Shown here: positions 43,680 through 51,175 of the stretch, one piece after another | How the letters are laid out: every line of letters begins with the position of its first letter | Position numbering within the stretch: position 1 is the stretch's first letter | Origin: Desulfamplus sp. | Lineage (GTDB): Bacteria; Desulfobacterota; Desulfobacteria; Desulfobacterales; Desulfobacteraceae | Length of the DNA: 51,175 nt | Reading direction: 5' to 3' | Assembly (NCBI GenBank): GCA_015232465.1 | Contig: JADFZO010000012.1 | Location: 1-51,175 of the forward strand | Translations under genes and position numbers: made by a program | Notes under the pieces: generated by a model | Seen by the model: only the letters and a program-made list of their open reading frames with translations | Database searches by the model: none | Told to the model about the DNA's origin: nothing

Positions 43680-44856
43680 TTGGCATACGTCTATCAAATG
43701 AGCAGACAACCTCATAGTTTATAGTGTTAATATGACGGGCAATCTCATCTGCCAAAATCTCTTGATTGCCCTGTCTGCCCATAACCACAACCTCATCACC
43801 AACTTGAACATCTTTAATATCTCCAACATCAATCATGGTGTAATCCATGCAGACCCTTCCTACAACCTTGCATCTTGTTCCCTTTACCAACATCTCTGCT
43901 TTTGAGGATAAGAGTCTATTATATCCATCAGCATAACCAATTGGAACTGTTGCTATCTTTGTTGGAGTTGATGTTACATGAGTGCTACCGTAACTCACCT
44001 TAAATCCTGCTGGAACATCTTTTAGATGGATAATTTTAGATGTTACGCTCATAACTGGTTCAAGTTTAATGGCATCGCGACTAATCTCGTCAGATGGGAA
44101 GAGTCCATACATTGCAACTCCAGCACGAACCATATTAAAATGACCCTCTGGAATCTCAATAATTGCAGCACTGTTAGATGCGTGGCAGATTTTAGGGACA
44201 ACTCCTCTTTTTTTAAGTGCATCAATAAGATCATTAAACTTTTGGATCTGCCCATTGGTATCGCTTTTATCTTTTACATCTGAATTTGAAAAATGGGTAT
44301 AAATCCCCTCAACATCAACCCCCTCCATGCTGTTTATGTAAATTATCTCATCAATAACTCTATTAAAATTGGCTTTAGAAGATGAGATAACAAATCCAAG
44401 CCTTCCCATGCCTGTATCAACTTTTATATGAACTTTAACAGAAGGCTTATAAGGGCAACGTAAAATCGCATCAGATAGAGATTTAGCAGCATCTAACGAG
44501 CCAATAGTTATACGAACTCCGTTGAGTAGAAGCCACTCAACTTGAGATGAAAGAACATCGCCAAATAGCAAAATAGGGGCATTAATGCCAGCATTTATAA
44601 GCTCAACAGCCTCGTGGATACGTGCAACAGCTAAAAATGATGCCCCATTTTCAAGAGCAGTTTTAGCAACCATAACTGCCCCATGCCCATAAGCATTTGC
44701 CTTTACAACAGCCATAAGCTCAACACCAGATAGGCATTTAGACTTTAATACTTTGATATTGTTTGCAAGTGCATCAAGATTGATGTGGATTTTGCTTTGA
44801 GGAAGTAAATCGTGGTTATCTATATTACAACTCTTTTTAATGGTTTGGTTTATCAT
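43639..44856 (-). CDS. alr: Alanine racemase
   Basis: 405 residues from ATG 44856. VELMAVVKANAYGHGAVMVA carries the PLP-binding Lys. HIKVDTGMGRLGF, HASNSAAIIEIPEGHFNMVR and the C-terminal AEMLVKGTRCKVVGRVCMDY with the catalytic Tyr region follow, then DVGDIKDVQVGDEVVVMG. The enzyme supplies D-alanine for peptidoglycan. An ATG at 44904 would extend it by 16 residues across a C7 tract and into the preceding gene. Neither start has a strong ribosome binding site. The last 41 bases overlap the convergent CoA-transferase gene. Confidence 0.95.
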   Translation of the reverse strand: MINQTIKKSCNIDNHDLLPQSKIHINLDALANNIKVLKSKCLSGVELMAVVKANAYGHGAVMVAKTALENGASFLAVARIHEAVELINAGINAPILLFGDVLSSQVEWLLLNGVRITIGSLDAAKSLSDAILRCPYKPSVKVHIKVDTGMGRLGFVISSSKANFNRVIDEIIYINSMEGVDVEGIYTHFSNSDVKDKSDTNGQIQKFNDLIDALKKRGVVPKICHASNSAAIIEIPEGHFNMVRAGVAMYGLFPSDEISRDAIKLEPVMSVTSKIIHLKDVPAGFKVSYGSTHVTSTPTKIATVPIGYADGYNRLLSSKAEMLVKGTRCKVVGRVCMDYTMIDVGDIKDVQVGDEVVVMGRQGNQEILADEIARHINTINYEVVCSFDRRMPTIFQQAHQTDSSL

Positions 44857-44885
44857 GGTTTTGTCTATGGGGGGGATTTTTCTTT

Positions 44886-45914
44886 TTATTTGCCAAAAGC
44901 ACATTTAGGATATGTGCACCTTTTACAGCCAAGACAAAAGCCTCCATGTCCTGTTGCAGCTATCTCTTTTCTGGTGATCTTATTGCCAGCAAGAACACGC
45001 GGATAGATAAGATCAAACATTGTTGTCTGAGAAAATAGACCACATGCAGGAATGCCCAAAACAGGTATATTGTTTAGATAGGCAATCATAAACATTGCTC
45101 CAGGCAGAACAGGCGTGCCATAAACCATATCCTTTGCCCCAGCACTTAAAAGGGCAAAACGGGTGCGATCATCTGGATCAACTGACATACCGCCAGTTGT
45201 GATAATAATATTTGCTCCGCTCTCAACCAATTTTAAGGCTGCCTGTGCAATCAAGGCATCATCGTCAGGCAGAAAAATAACATCTAAGACTTCACCTCCA
45301 AGATCAGTTACCTTTTTTCGTATGATTGGCTCAAACTTATCTTGGATTCGACCATAATAGACCTCGCTGCCTGTAATCATAACACCTGCTTTGGCTGCCA
45401 TCATCTCTTTGACCTGCAACATGCCATCTTTTGACTCTTTTGCTGTATCAACTGCCTGATTTAATACCTTTTCAGAGATTAAAAGAGGAATTGCCCGTGT
45501 TCCAGCAATTTGGGCACCTTTTTTTACAATCGTGTTTGTATGAAGCGTGGCACACATAACTTCGCCAATCTCATTAAATTTTGTCAATGTCTTAACATCA
45601 ATAGTAAGAAGACCGTCATGTGCAGCTTTAAGCACTATTTTCCCCTCTTTTGGCTCTTGATCCCAAAATACACCTTTGCCGCAAAGGGCTTGTGCCATTA
45701 ATCTTGCTGCGTCATCTTCATGTATTTGACCTGCTTCTGGCTCTAATATGTAAATATAATCTTTGCCAAGCCTTCTTAAATGGTCTAAATCACGACAGGT
45801 TATTGTGTGCCCTTTTAAAAATGCAGGACCTTTAAACTCTCCAGCCCGTATCTCAGTTACATCATGTGCTAAAGGATAACCAATTGCATCTTCGATTTTC
45901 ACTACTTTAATCAT
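44886..45914 (-). CDS. Molybdopterin-binding protein with C-terminal Cys cluster
   Basis: 342 residues. The N-terminal part, MIKVVKIEDAIGYPLAHDVT, resembles the MoeA-type domain before the molybdopterin-binding (MoCF) domain, and the core IIITTGGMSVDPDDRTRFAL near residue 240 is the MPT-binding loop. GVMITGSEVYYGRIQDKFEP is the family's other constant part. A terminal GFCLGCKRCTYPKCAFGK with four Cys is added and could bind zinc or an iron-sulfur cluster. It lies 33 bases after fmdE on the same strand, so the pair may act together in molybdenum or tungsten enzyme biogenesis. That role is inferred. Confidence 0.85.
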   Translation of the reverse strand: MIKVVKIEDAIGYPLAHDVTEIRAGEFKGPAFLKGHTITCRDLDHLRRLGKDYIYILEPEAGQIHEDDAARLMAQALCGKGVFWDQEPKEGKIVLKAAHDGLLTIDVKTLTKFNEIGEVMCATLHTNTIVKKGAQIAGTRAIPLLISEKVLNQAVDTAKESKDGMLQVKEMMAAKAGVMITGSEVYYGRIQDKFEPIIRKKVTDLGGEVLDVIFLPDDDALIAQAALKLVESGANIIITTGGMSVDPDDRTRFALLSAGAKDMVYGTPVLPGAMFMIAYLNNIPVLGIPACGLFSQTTMFDLIYPRVLAGNKITRKEIAATGHGGFCLGCKRCTYPKCAFGK

Positions 45915-45947
45915 ATATTATATTTAATTCCTCTCTTGCCTCTTATG

Positions 45948-46547
45948 CTAAACCTGAACTGTATCAAGAACGTTGAAATAAGCCTCGCCACTGCATATTT
46001 TACAGAGCGTCTCACCCTCAACAACAACCTCTTTTCCATCTCGCACCATCTGATTGCATCTGCTACACTCTACATGACTTCTTGGCGGACCTGGCATATC
46101 GTAATTTGGTAGCATAACCTCAACTTTATAGACATCAAAGAGTTCAGCGTCAGGCATAAGTTGATAACCCTTCATCTGCTGTTGAAAGTGGTTAGGCTCA
46201 TCTGGTGCATATTTTTTGACCAGCTCTCTTGATGTCTCAGTTGATACAATACGAAAAGCCTGATTGGTCTCTATATTGACAAAAGTTGCAGCATTAATAC
46301 CAAAATCTTTAAACTTTAAAGAGCGTCTGCCCAATCTGCAGCCAGTAACGCTCTCAATTGCATCTGTTGCACATCTATCTATCTCAACATAGACAATTAG
46401 CTTCTTGCGGTTATGAGCTAAATTTGGATCATCAATCCCAACAAGGCGACACCCAAGCATAGCCATTCTAACGCCAATCACCTGTCCTGAACAGAGGTGT
46501 CCATGACGCTTAACAGACTCAGAGAGCAATATATCAAACGATCTCAT
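45948..46547 (-). CDS. fmdE: FmdE-family protein with zinc finger
   Basis: 199 residues. The FmdE part has ESVKRHGHLCSGQVIGVRMA and IDRCATDAIESVTGCRLGRR, with Cys and His residues typical of the family. The C-terminal HVECSRCNQMVRDGKEV and LCKICSGEAYF add a Cys4 zinc-finger-like segment. FmdE proteins were first seen with tungsten/molybdenum formylmethanofuran dehydrogenases, but wider members are found with molybdopterin and metal genes in bacteria that lack that enzyme. Here the neighbour is a molybdopterin-binding protein, consistent with a cofactor-related role. The exact function is unproven. Confidence 0.9.
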   Translation of the reverse strand: MRSFDILLSESVKRHGHLCSGQVIGVRMAMLGCRLVGIDDPNLAHNRKKLIVYVEIDRCATDAIESVTGCRLGRRSLKFKDFGINAATFVNIETNQAFRIVSTETSRELVKKYAPDEPNHFQQQMKGYQLMPDAELFDVYKVEVMLPNYDMPGPPRSHVECSRCNQMVRDGKEVVVEGETLCKICSGEAYFNVLDTVQV

Positions 46548-46566
46548 AATCTTTTTTTCCTTTATC

Positions 46567-46651
46567 GCCCTAAGCTAAAGCTCTGGGCTAAGTTATCCAA
46601 GCCCGCTTAAGCGGGCTTACTTACCTAAGCCGATGGCTTGAGCCTACGGCT
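46567..46651. repeat. Array of three GC-rich hairpins (REP-like)
   Basis: Three hairpins lie in 85 bases between the chemoreceptor gene and fmdE. Hairpin A (46567-46588) is GCCC-TA-AGCT-AA-AGCT-CT-GGGC, hairpin B (46599-46618) is the perfect palindrome AAGCCCGCTTAAGCGGGCTT, and hairpin C (46628-46651) is AGCCG-AT-GGCT-TG-AGCC-TA-CGGCT. A and C share one architecture: a four- to five-bp outer stem, a two-base internal loop on each side, a four-bp inner stem and a two-base loop. GC content is far above that of the surroundings. It may also end transcription of the chemoreceptor gene. Confidence 0.65.
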
Positions 46652-46705
46652 GAAAAGATTGAGTAAAAACTCACTTCATGACCTTTAACAGTATAATTTA
46701 AGACT

Positions 46706-48640
46706 TCACACTTTAAACCTATTGACCATATTTTGGAGCTTTTGTGAAAGCTCTGATAGTTCAGCAGCATTTTGATTAATAATAACACTGCTCTTTGCAA
46801 TATCACCTCCAAGTTGATTTACAGAGCTTATCTCTTTTGCAATATCAGAGGCAACCACTGAGCTTTGAGAGATATTTTCATTAACATCAGCAATCCCTTT
46901 AGATGCCTGCTCTATATTTTGAGCTATCTCTGCTGTAATTGATGACTGCTCCTCAACAGCAGCAGCAATTGATGAGACAATGTTATCAATATCACCAACA
47001 ACATTTACAACTTCAGAAATACCGTTAAACATCAATTCAGTTGAGCCTTGAACAGTCTCAATCTGTTTTCTTATCTGTGATGTTGCATCAGCAGTGTGGC
47101 GTGCAAGCTCTTTTATCTCGTTTGCCACAACTGCAAACCCTTTTCCAGACTCTCCAGCCCTTGCAGCCTCAATTGTGGCATTTAGTGCTAAAAGGTTGGT
47201 CTGCTCTGATATTTCTGTAATGACATCAGTAACCTTGCTGATCTCAACCGCAATATTTTTCATCTTACCAATATTTATTGATGTGGTGTTGCTTACACTA
47301 ACTGCTTTTGATGTTATATCTTTAGCACTGTTGGCATTTTTGGCTATCTCATTTATTGTAGATTTCATCTCTGCCATAGAGGTAGTTACAATACAAATGC
47401 TGACAGATGCCTCTTCTGACGAGGCTGCAACTGAGTTCATGTTACTGCTCATCTCTTCTGTAGATGCTGCTACGCTGTTTAGCCCCTTTGCCATGTCATC
47501 AGATGCTTTTGACATGCTTTTAGATAGATTTGACATCTCCATAGAGGAGTGTTTTAGCACAGAGGCGTTAGATGCAATATCTCGTATCATATCTTGAAGT
47601 TTTTGGATAAATAGGTTGAACCAGCCAGCAAGTTTTCCAACCTCATCTTTTCCAGCTATCGCAATACGCATCGTAAGATCGCCCTCTCCTTGTGCAATAT
47701 CGCAAAGCCCATCAGCCATCTTTAAAACAGGTTTTACAATAACCTTTGCAATAACAAATGAGAGAAAAACCCCCATAACTAAAGAGACTGCAATAAAAAC
47801 TACAATGGTTATTTTGGCAGCCTTTTCAACTCGGCTCATCTGCTCAATTGTCAGGGTGCCAAGTTCAGATAGATTTTTATAAAGGTCAGACTGCTGGCTC
47901 TCCATCTGTTTTAGAAGTGTATCGCCTCTAACCTCTTCATCATGGTATGAACTTATAAGCTCTTTAAATTTTATCGAATGTTGCTCCATCTTTTTGCCAA
48001 TTTCGTTTAACTCTTGAGAGCTTTCAACCTTTTTTGTCCAATCTAAAATAGATTTATTCTGCTGAATAGATGCCTTTTCAACTATCTGGTAGCCATCTTT
48101 TGTGCTTCTTTGGATATAGCTTGAACTCTGTGCAAACAAAACAGAGGACGCTGCAACCATCTCATCAGCCAAAAAAAGCTCTGCATCTAAGATTTTTTTC
48201 ATCTCCTCTTTAGCTAAAACCATATCTGATGCAAGCTGCATCTTTATCTGTTCTGAGCTGTTTAGCTGTTTGTAGTTTTCAATATATTTGGTTATATTTT
48301 CAGAGCTTTTAGATGCAACTGACTTTAGCCTATCGTCAGATATTTTGTCCTGTTTGGCATCTATAAGCTCTTTGCAATCTAAAAGGCTTTTTGTTGCTCT
48401 GTTGTAGGCATTTTGCTGAGTTGATCGACCATCTGCGTAGCTATTTATAAGATAGATTGCAATATCCTCTTTTGCCTGAGTAAATACCCTCTCAATTGTG
48501 TTTATATCACGATAAAAAGATGTAGATTTTGAGGCATTTTCAAGCGAGTAGTACCCTGCTGCCCCAACAATCACAATCAAAGAGAGGGTTATTGTAAATC
48601 CAAGACCAATTTTTTTACCAAGGGCTAAGTTATTAAGCAT
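46706..48640 (-). CDS. Methyl-accepting chemotaxis protein
   Basis: 644 residues. A first membrane segment is at about 10-30, a mainly helical periplasmic sensor (four-helix-bundle type) at 31-270, and a second membrane segment at about 275-300. A HAMP domain follows with [20 protein letters not shown]. The cytoplasmic signalling coil has the constant tip [20 protein letters not shown] and [20 protein letters not shown]. No C-terminal CheR-binding pentapeptide is seen. It senses an unknown stimulus and signals to CheA/CheW; no other che gene is in the window. Confidence 0.96.
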   Translation of the reverse strand: MLNNLALGKKIGLGFTITLSLIVIVGAAGYYSLENASKSTSFYRDINTIERVFTQAKEDIAIYLINSYADGRSTQQNAYNRATKSLLDCKELIDAKQDKISDDRLKSVASKSSENITKYIENYKQLNSSEQIKMQLASDMVLAKEEMKKILDAELFLADEMVAASSVLFAQSSSYIQRSTKDGYQIVEKASIQQNKSILDWTKKVESSQELNEIGKKMEQHSIKFKELISSYHDEEVRGDTLLKQMESQQSDLYKNLSELGTLTIEQMSRVEKAAKITIVVFIAVSLVMGVFLSFVIAKVIVKPVLKMADGLCDIAQGEGDLTMRIAIAGKDEVGKLAGWFNLFIQKLQDMIRDIASNASVLKHSSMEMSNLSKSMSKASDDMAKGLNSVAASTEEMSSNMNSVAASSEEASVSICIVTTSMAEMKSTINEIAKNANSAKDITSKAVSVSNTTSINIGKMKNIAVEISKVTDVITEISEQTNLLALNATIEAARAGESGKGFAVVANEIKELARHTADATSQIRKQIETVQGSTELMFNGISEVVNVVGDIDNIVSSIAAAVEEQSSITAEIAQNIEQASKGIADVNENISQSSVVASDIAKEISSVNQLGGDIAKSSVIINQNAAELSELSQKLQNMVNRFKV

Positions 48641-48826
48641 GTTGTCTCCTTCTATTTTTATTTTTTTAGGAAAAGTTGGCTTTGAGATTTGACAAAATTA
48701 AATCAAATATTGACCCATATTGGTAAATCCTGTAATCAGATTATTTTAAGATTTCACAGTGGTTAATAGATTGAATTTTAAGTAATATCAAGATTTAAAA
48801 CAGAAGAGCAAAAGAGCGTTAATAAT

Positions 48827-49306
48827 ATGCTAAAAACGATAAACACAAAAGGGATTTTTTCCCCCTATGAGCTATCTATCAGATATTTAGCTTTAAGGGC
48901 AAGAAGTGTGAAGGAGATGAGGCTCTATCTTGCAAAAAAGGGGTTTGATGAAGAGGTTATTCAACAAACTTTAGCAAAACTTAAAGATGAAAATCTTTTA
49001 AATGATCAACAATTTGCATCTATGTTTGTGGAGCAAAGAGAGCGTTTTAAGCCAAAATCAAAGTTTGCACTTGCATTTGAGTTAAAACAAAAAGGGGTTG
49101 ATCCTGCAACAATAGATTCATCTTTAAGTGATGTTGATGAGTATTCCTCTGCTCTATTTGCTGTTGAGCCAAAGCTCAGACTTTGGCAAAATTATGAGCC
49201 TGAGCTTTTGAAAAAAAAGGTTATGAATTTCCTTAGAAATAGAGGGTTTAGTTATGAGGTGTGTGTAGCAACTTTTAACAAAATAGTTATTAATTTTTTA
49301 AATTGA
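48827..49306 (+). CDS. recX: RecX-family regulator of RecA
   Basis: 159 residues, helical, with the RecX parts YLALRARSVKEMRLYLAKKG, VIQQTLAKLKDENLLNDQQF and ASMFVEQRERFKPKSKFALA. The family's three tandem three-helix repeats are visible. RecX modulates RecA filaments; recA itself is not in the window. A candidate promoter, TTGACC (48710) and TAATCA with 17 bases between, is only a weak match. The gene is divergent from the chemoreceptor and is followed 14 bases later by a methyltransferase gene. Confidence 0.9.
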   Translation: MLKTINTKGIFSPYELSIRYLALRARSVKEMRLYLAKKGFDEEVIQQTLAKLKDENLLNDQQFASMFVEQRERFKPKSKFALAFELKQKGVDPATIDSSLSDVDEYSSALFAVEPKLRLWQNYEPELLKKKVMNFLRNRGFSYEVCVATFNKIVINFLN

Positions 49307-49320
49307 GGTAAATTTTTATT

Positions 49321-50856
49321 ATGTCTGATTGGACTTCTGGTTATGTAACTGATATAGGTTACACATTTGGCTATTACACAGAGCTTAATCCGCTTAGGAT
49401 TAAGTTGGCTTTTTTAAACTCTGGGCTTGTGCCTCCTGATTGTAGTGTTGGTTGTGAACTTGGCTTTGGACAGGGAATGAGCGTCAATATTCATGCTGCG
49501 GCATCTGCTGCAAATTGGCAGTGGCATGGCACTGATTTTAATCCTGTTCAGGCTGAATTTGCCAAAGAACTTGCCTCTGTTTCTGGTTCTGGTGCAACTC
49601 TACATGACAACTCATTTGCTGAATTTTGCAATCGAGATGATCTGCCTGACTTTGATTTTATTGGGCTTCATGGGATATGGAGCTGGATATCTGATGAGAA
49701 TAGAGCCATTATTGTTGATTTTTTAAGGAGAAAACTCAAAGTTGGCGGAGTTTTTTACATTAGCTACAACACTCAACCCGGTTGGGCAGCACTTATCCCG
49801 TTACGTGATCTTTTTGTAAGACACGCTCAAATCATGGGGGCAAAGGGTCAAGGGAGCGTAAAGAGAGTTGAAGCATCTCTTGAGTTTGCCGACAAACTTC
49901 TCTCCACAAATCCTCTCTATTCAAAGGTCTTTCCTCAGGTGTCAGAGAGATTGAATAAGATGAAAGAGCAAAATCGAAATTATCTTGCACACGAGTATTT
50001 TAATCAAGATTGGGAGCCTATGTCTGTTGATAAAATGGGGGATTGGCTAACCTCTGCAAAGATGAGCTATGCCTGTTCTGCCCATTTTCCTGATCATGTT
50101 GATGCTCTTAACCTCTCTGCTGAACAGATTAATCTGCTTAAAGAGATTCCAGATCAGATATTTAGAGAGATGATTCGTGATTTTTGTGTAAATCAGCAGT
50201 TTAGACGAGATTACTGGGTCAAAGGTGGTCGAAAGCTATTTCCACTTGAGCAGGTGGAAAAAATAAGAGAGCAGAGGGTTGTATTGGTAAGACCAAAGGG
50301 GGATATTTCATTAAAAGTTACTGGTGCTCTTGGTGAGGCAAATATGCAAGAGCCGATATATATGCCTGTAATTGAGACACTTTCAAATTATCAGCCTAAA
50401 ACTATTGGTCAGATTGAGCAGGCTGTAAAAGATAAAGATGTTCAATATGCTCAAGCCGTTCAGGCTATAATGGTTCTAATTGGCACTGGTGCTATTCAGC
50501 CAGCACAAGAGCCAGCAGCAGTTAAGACATCAAGAAAATATACTGAAAAACTTAACAGCTACCTTTTAGATAAAGCTCGCTTTACAGGCGATATTAGCTT
50601 TTTGGCAAGCCCTGTTACTGGTGGAGGAGTTGCAGTTGGACGTTTTCAGCAGCTTTTTATGCTTGCCATAAATAGTGGCAAAAAACTGCCTGATGAGTGG
50701 GCATCTTTTGCATGGAGTGTTTTATCAGCCCAAAATCAGCGAGTTATAAAAGAGGGTAAAGTGTTAGAGAGTGCTGAAGAGAATATAGCAGAGCTTAAAG
50801 ATCAGGCTCAAAAATTTGCAGATAGCCAGTTGGCAGTTATAAAACAGCTAATTTAA
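49321..50856 (+). CDS. SAM-dependent methyltransferase with regulatory domain
   Basis: 511 residues. The N-terminal half is a Rossmann methyltransferase: GYTFGYYTELNPLRIKLAFL, then the SAM loop VGCELGFGQGMSVNIHAAA (near residue 40-58), WHGTDFNPVQAEFAKELA and DFIGLHGIWSWISDENRAI. A region around residues 220-310 fits the MethyTransf_Reg (PF10119) type, and the C-terminal 150 residues are less characteristic. Similar proteins occur in many proteobacteria, often with unknown acceptor. It follows recX by 14 bases and ends before an AT-only hairpin. Confidence 0.88.
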   Translation: MSDWTSGYVTDIGYTFGYYTELNPLRIKLAFLNSGLVPPDCSVGCELGFGQGMSVNIHAAASAANWQWHGTDFNPVQAEFAKELASVSGSGATLHDNSFAEFCNRDDLPDFDFIGLHGIWSWISDENRAIIVDFLRRKLKVGGVFYISYNTQPGWAALIPLRDLFVRHAQIMGAKGQGSVKRVEASLEFADKLLSTNPLYSKVFPQVSERLNKMKEQNRNYLAHEYFNQDWEPMSVDKMGDWLTSAKMSYACSAHFPDHVDALNLSAEQINLLKEIPDQIFREMIRDFCVNQQFRRDYWVKGGRKLFPLEQVEKIREQRVVLVRPKGDISLKVTGALGEANMQEPIYMPVIETLSNYQPKTIGQIEQAVKDKDVQYAQAVQAIMVLIGTGAIQPAQEPAAVKTSRKYTEKLNSYLLDKARFTGDISFLASPVTGGGVAVGRFQQLFMLAINSGKKLPDEWASFAWSVLSAQNQRVIKEGKVLESAEENIAELKDQAQKFADSQLAVIKQLI

Positions 50857-50875
50857 CTTCTCTTAAAGGGGCGTA

Positions 50876-50913
50876 AAAATATAAAATTTGTATTTATATA
50901 AATTTTATATTTT
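50876..50913 (+). terminator. AT-only hairpin after the methyltransferase gene
   Basis: A perfect 14-bp inverted repeat made only of A and T (arms 50876-50889 and 50900-50913, 10-base loop), whose 3' arm ends in TTTT, lies 20 bases past the methyltransferase stop. It probably serves as terminator, though the stem is weak. Confidence 0.5.
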
Positions 50914-50942
50914 CTCACATAATTTAATAAATGGTACTCTTT

Positions 50943-51175
50943 ATGGGTGAAAAAATGACATACGAAGAATTGGAAACAAGAGTTCGTGAATTAGAAAAAG
51001 AGGTTGAGGAGAAGAATCAGCTTTTTATTCAATATAAGCAGTCAAAGGAAGCCTCACCCGAAAGTGAAGTCAATAAAAAAGAATTGAAACATATAGAATG
51101 GCTTTTGAAAAACAATATAGATTCAATGGCATATTATGAACCTCCTTATGGAGATTTAACGCACCTTAATAAGTC
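50943..51175 (+). CDS. PAS/sensor-kinase-like protein, 3'-truncated
   Basis: The frame opens at ATG 50943 (or ATG 50955, behind GGGTG) and runs off the window end, giving 77 visible residues. The start MTYEELETRVRELEKEVEEK is the short coiled-coil opening found in many Desulfobacterota PAS sensor histidine kinases, and the later IEWLLKNNIDSMAYYEPPYG with DLTHLNKS resembles the segment that precedes their first PAS domain. Kinase domains are outside the window, so the class is inferred from this leader alone. Confidence 0.55.
   Translation, partial: MGEKMTYEELETRVRELEKEVEEKNQLFIQYKQSKEASPESEVNKKELKHIEWLLKNNIDSMAYYEPPYGDLTHLNK

Noticed and set aside
44869-44875. C7 tract near the alr start as a phase-variation switch
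   Set aside because: It lies upstream of the preferred start codon and affects only the doubtful longer form, and alr is essential for the wall in most bacteria, so switching is unlikely.
47094-47597. 167-codon open frame antisense to the chemoreceptor gene
   Set aside because: It is the shadow of a long conserved helical coding region with repetitive Ala/Ser codons; no own ribosome binding site or family motif.
1-51175. CRISPR array, insertion sequence, prophage or rRNA operon
   Set aside because: No regularly spaced repeats, transposase or integrase genes, phage structural genes or rRNA sequence were seen on either strand.

Overview
The window reads as a chromosomal segment of a low-GC, Gram-negative, probably anaerobic bacterium, most like a member of Desulfobacterota (Desulfobacterales-like). 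Reasons seen in the sequence are outer-membrane assembly (BamD lipoprotein), Tat-exported proteins, a TRAP transporter, an endonuclease-type MutL, GatCA, FmdE and molybdopterin-binding proteins, and a cluster of HdrC-like and DUF362 redox proteins. This placement is inferred from gene content. No rRNA is present and no search was run.

Layout. (1) 1-4583: accessory block on the + strand with a 5'-truncated PIN protein, a Uma2-family nuclease, an antitoxin-like/PIN pair and a large DUF499-type ATPase. It ends beside the 3' end of a tRNA-Leu(UAA) gene (4785-4872, - strand), a classic island boundary. (2) 4959-6895: maf, yggS, queH. (3) 6915-17890 (- strand): DUF2130 coiled-coil nuclease-like protein, M16C metallopeptidase, clpB, DUF29 protein, acnA, ndk. 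(4) 18155-25156 (+ strand): an acidic unknown protein, argS, SPOR protein, gatC, gatA, a 62-residue protein, mutL. (5) 25207-31494: a TRAP transporter whose binding-protein gene (+) is separated from dctQ-dctM (-) by a type IIG restriction-modification gene. That gene carries a G8 tract and an (AG)7 tract. (6) 31603-34407: RCK potassium channel, pcm, YqaA/DedA membrane protein, YkgJ-like Cys-cluster protein. (7) 34378-38267 (- strand): a possible redox operon (DUF6599-like, Tat-exported DUF362, tandem-duplicated HdrC-like ferredoxin) followed by a Fic protein lacking the catalytic His. (8) 38437-40847 (- strand): rpmB, bamD, trxB, trxA. (9) 40985-46547: purN, a CoA-transferase/GNAT fusion, alr, a molybdopterin-binding protein and fmdE. 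(10) 46567-51175: a triple-hairpin intergenic repeat, a chemoreceptor, recX, a methyltransferase, and the start of a PAS-kinase-like gene cut by the window end.

Most of the window is housekeeping: translation, purine synthesis, mismatch repair, thioredoxin, envelope and protein quality control. The parts most likely to hold undescribed biology are the DUF6599-DUF362-tandem HdrC operon, the DUF499 block at the tRNA, the type IIG gene with its repeat tracts inside a TRAP locus, and the His-less Fic protein. No CRISPR array, insertion sequence, rRNA or prophage was seen.
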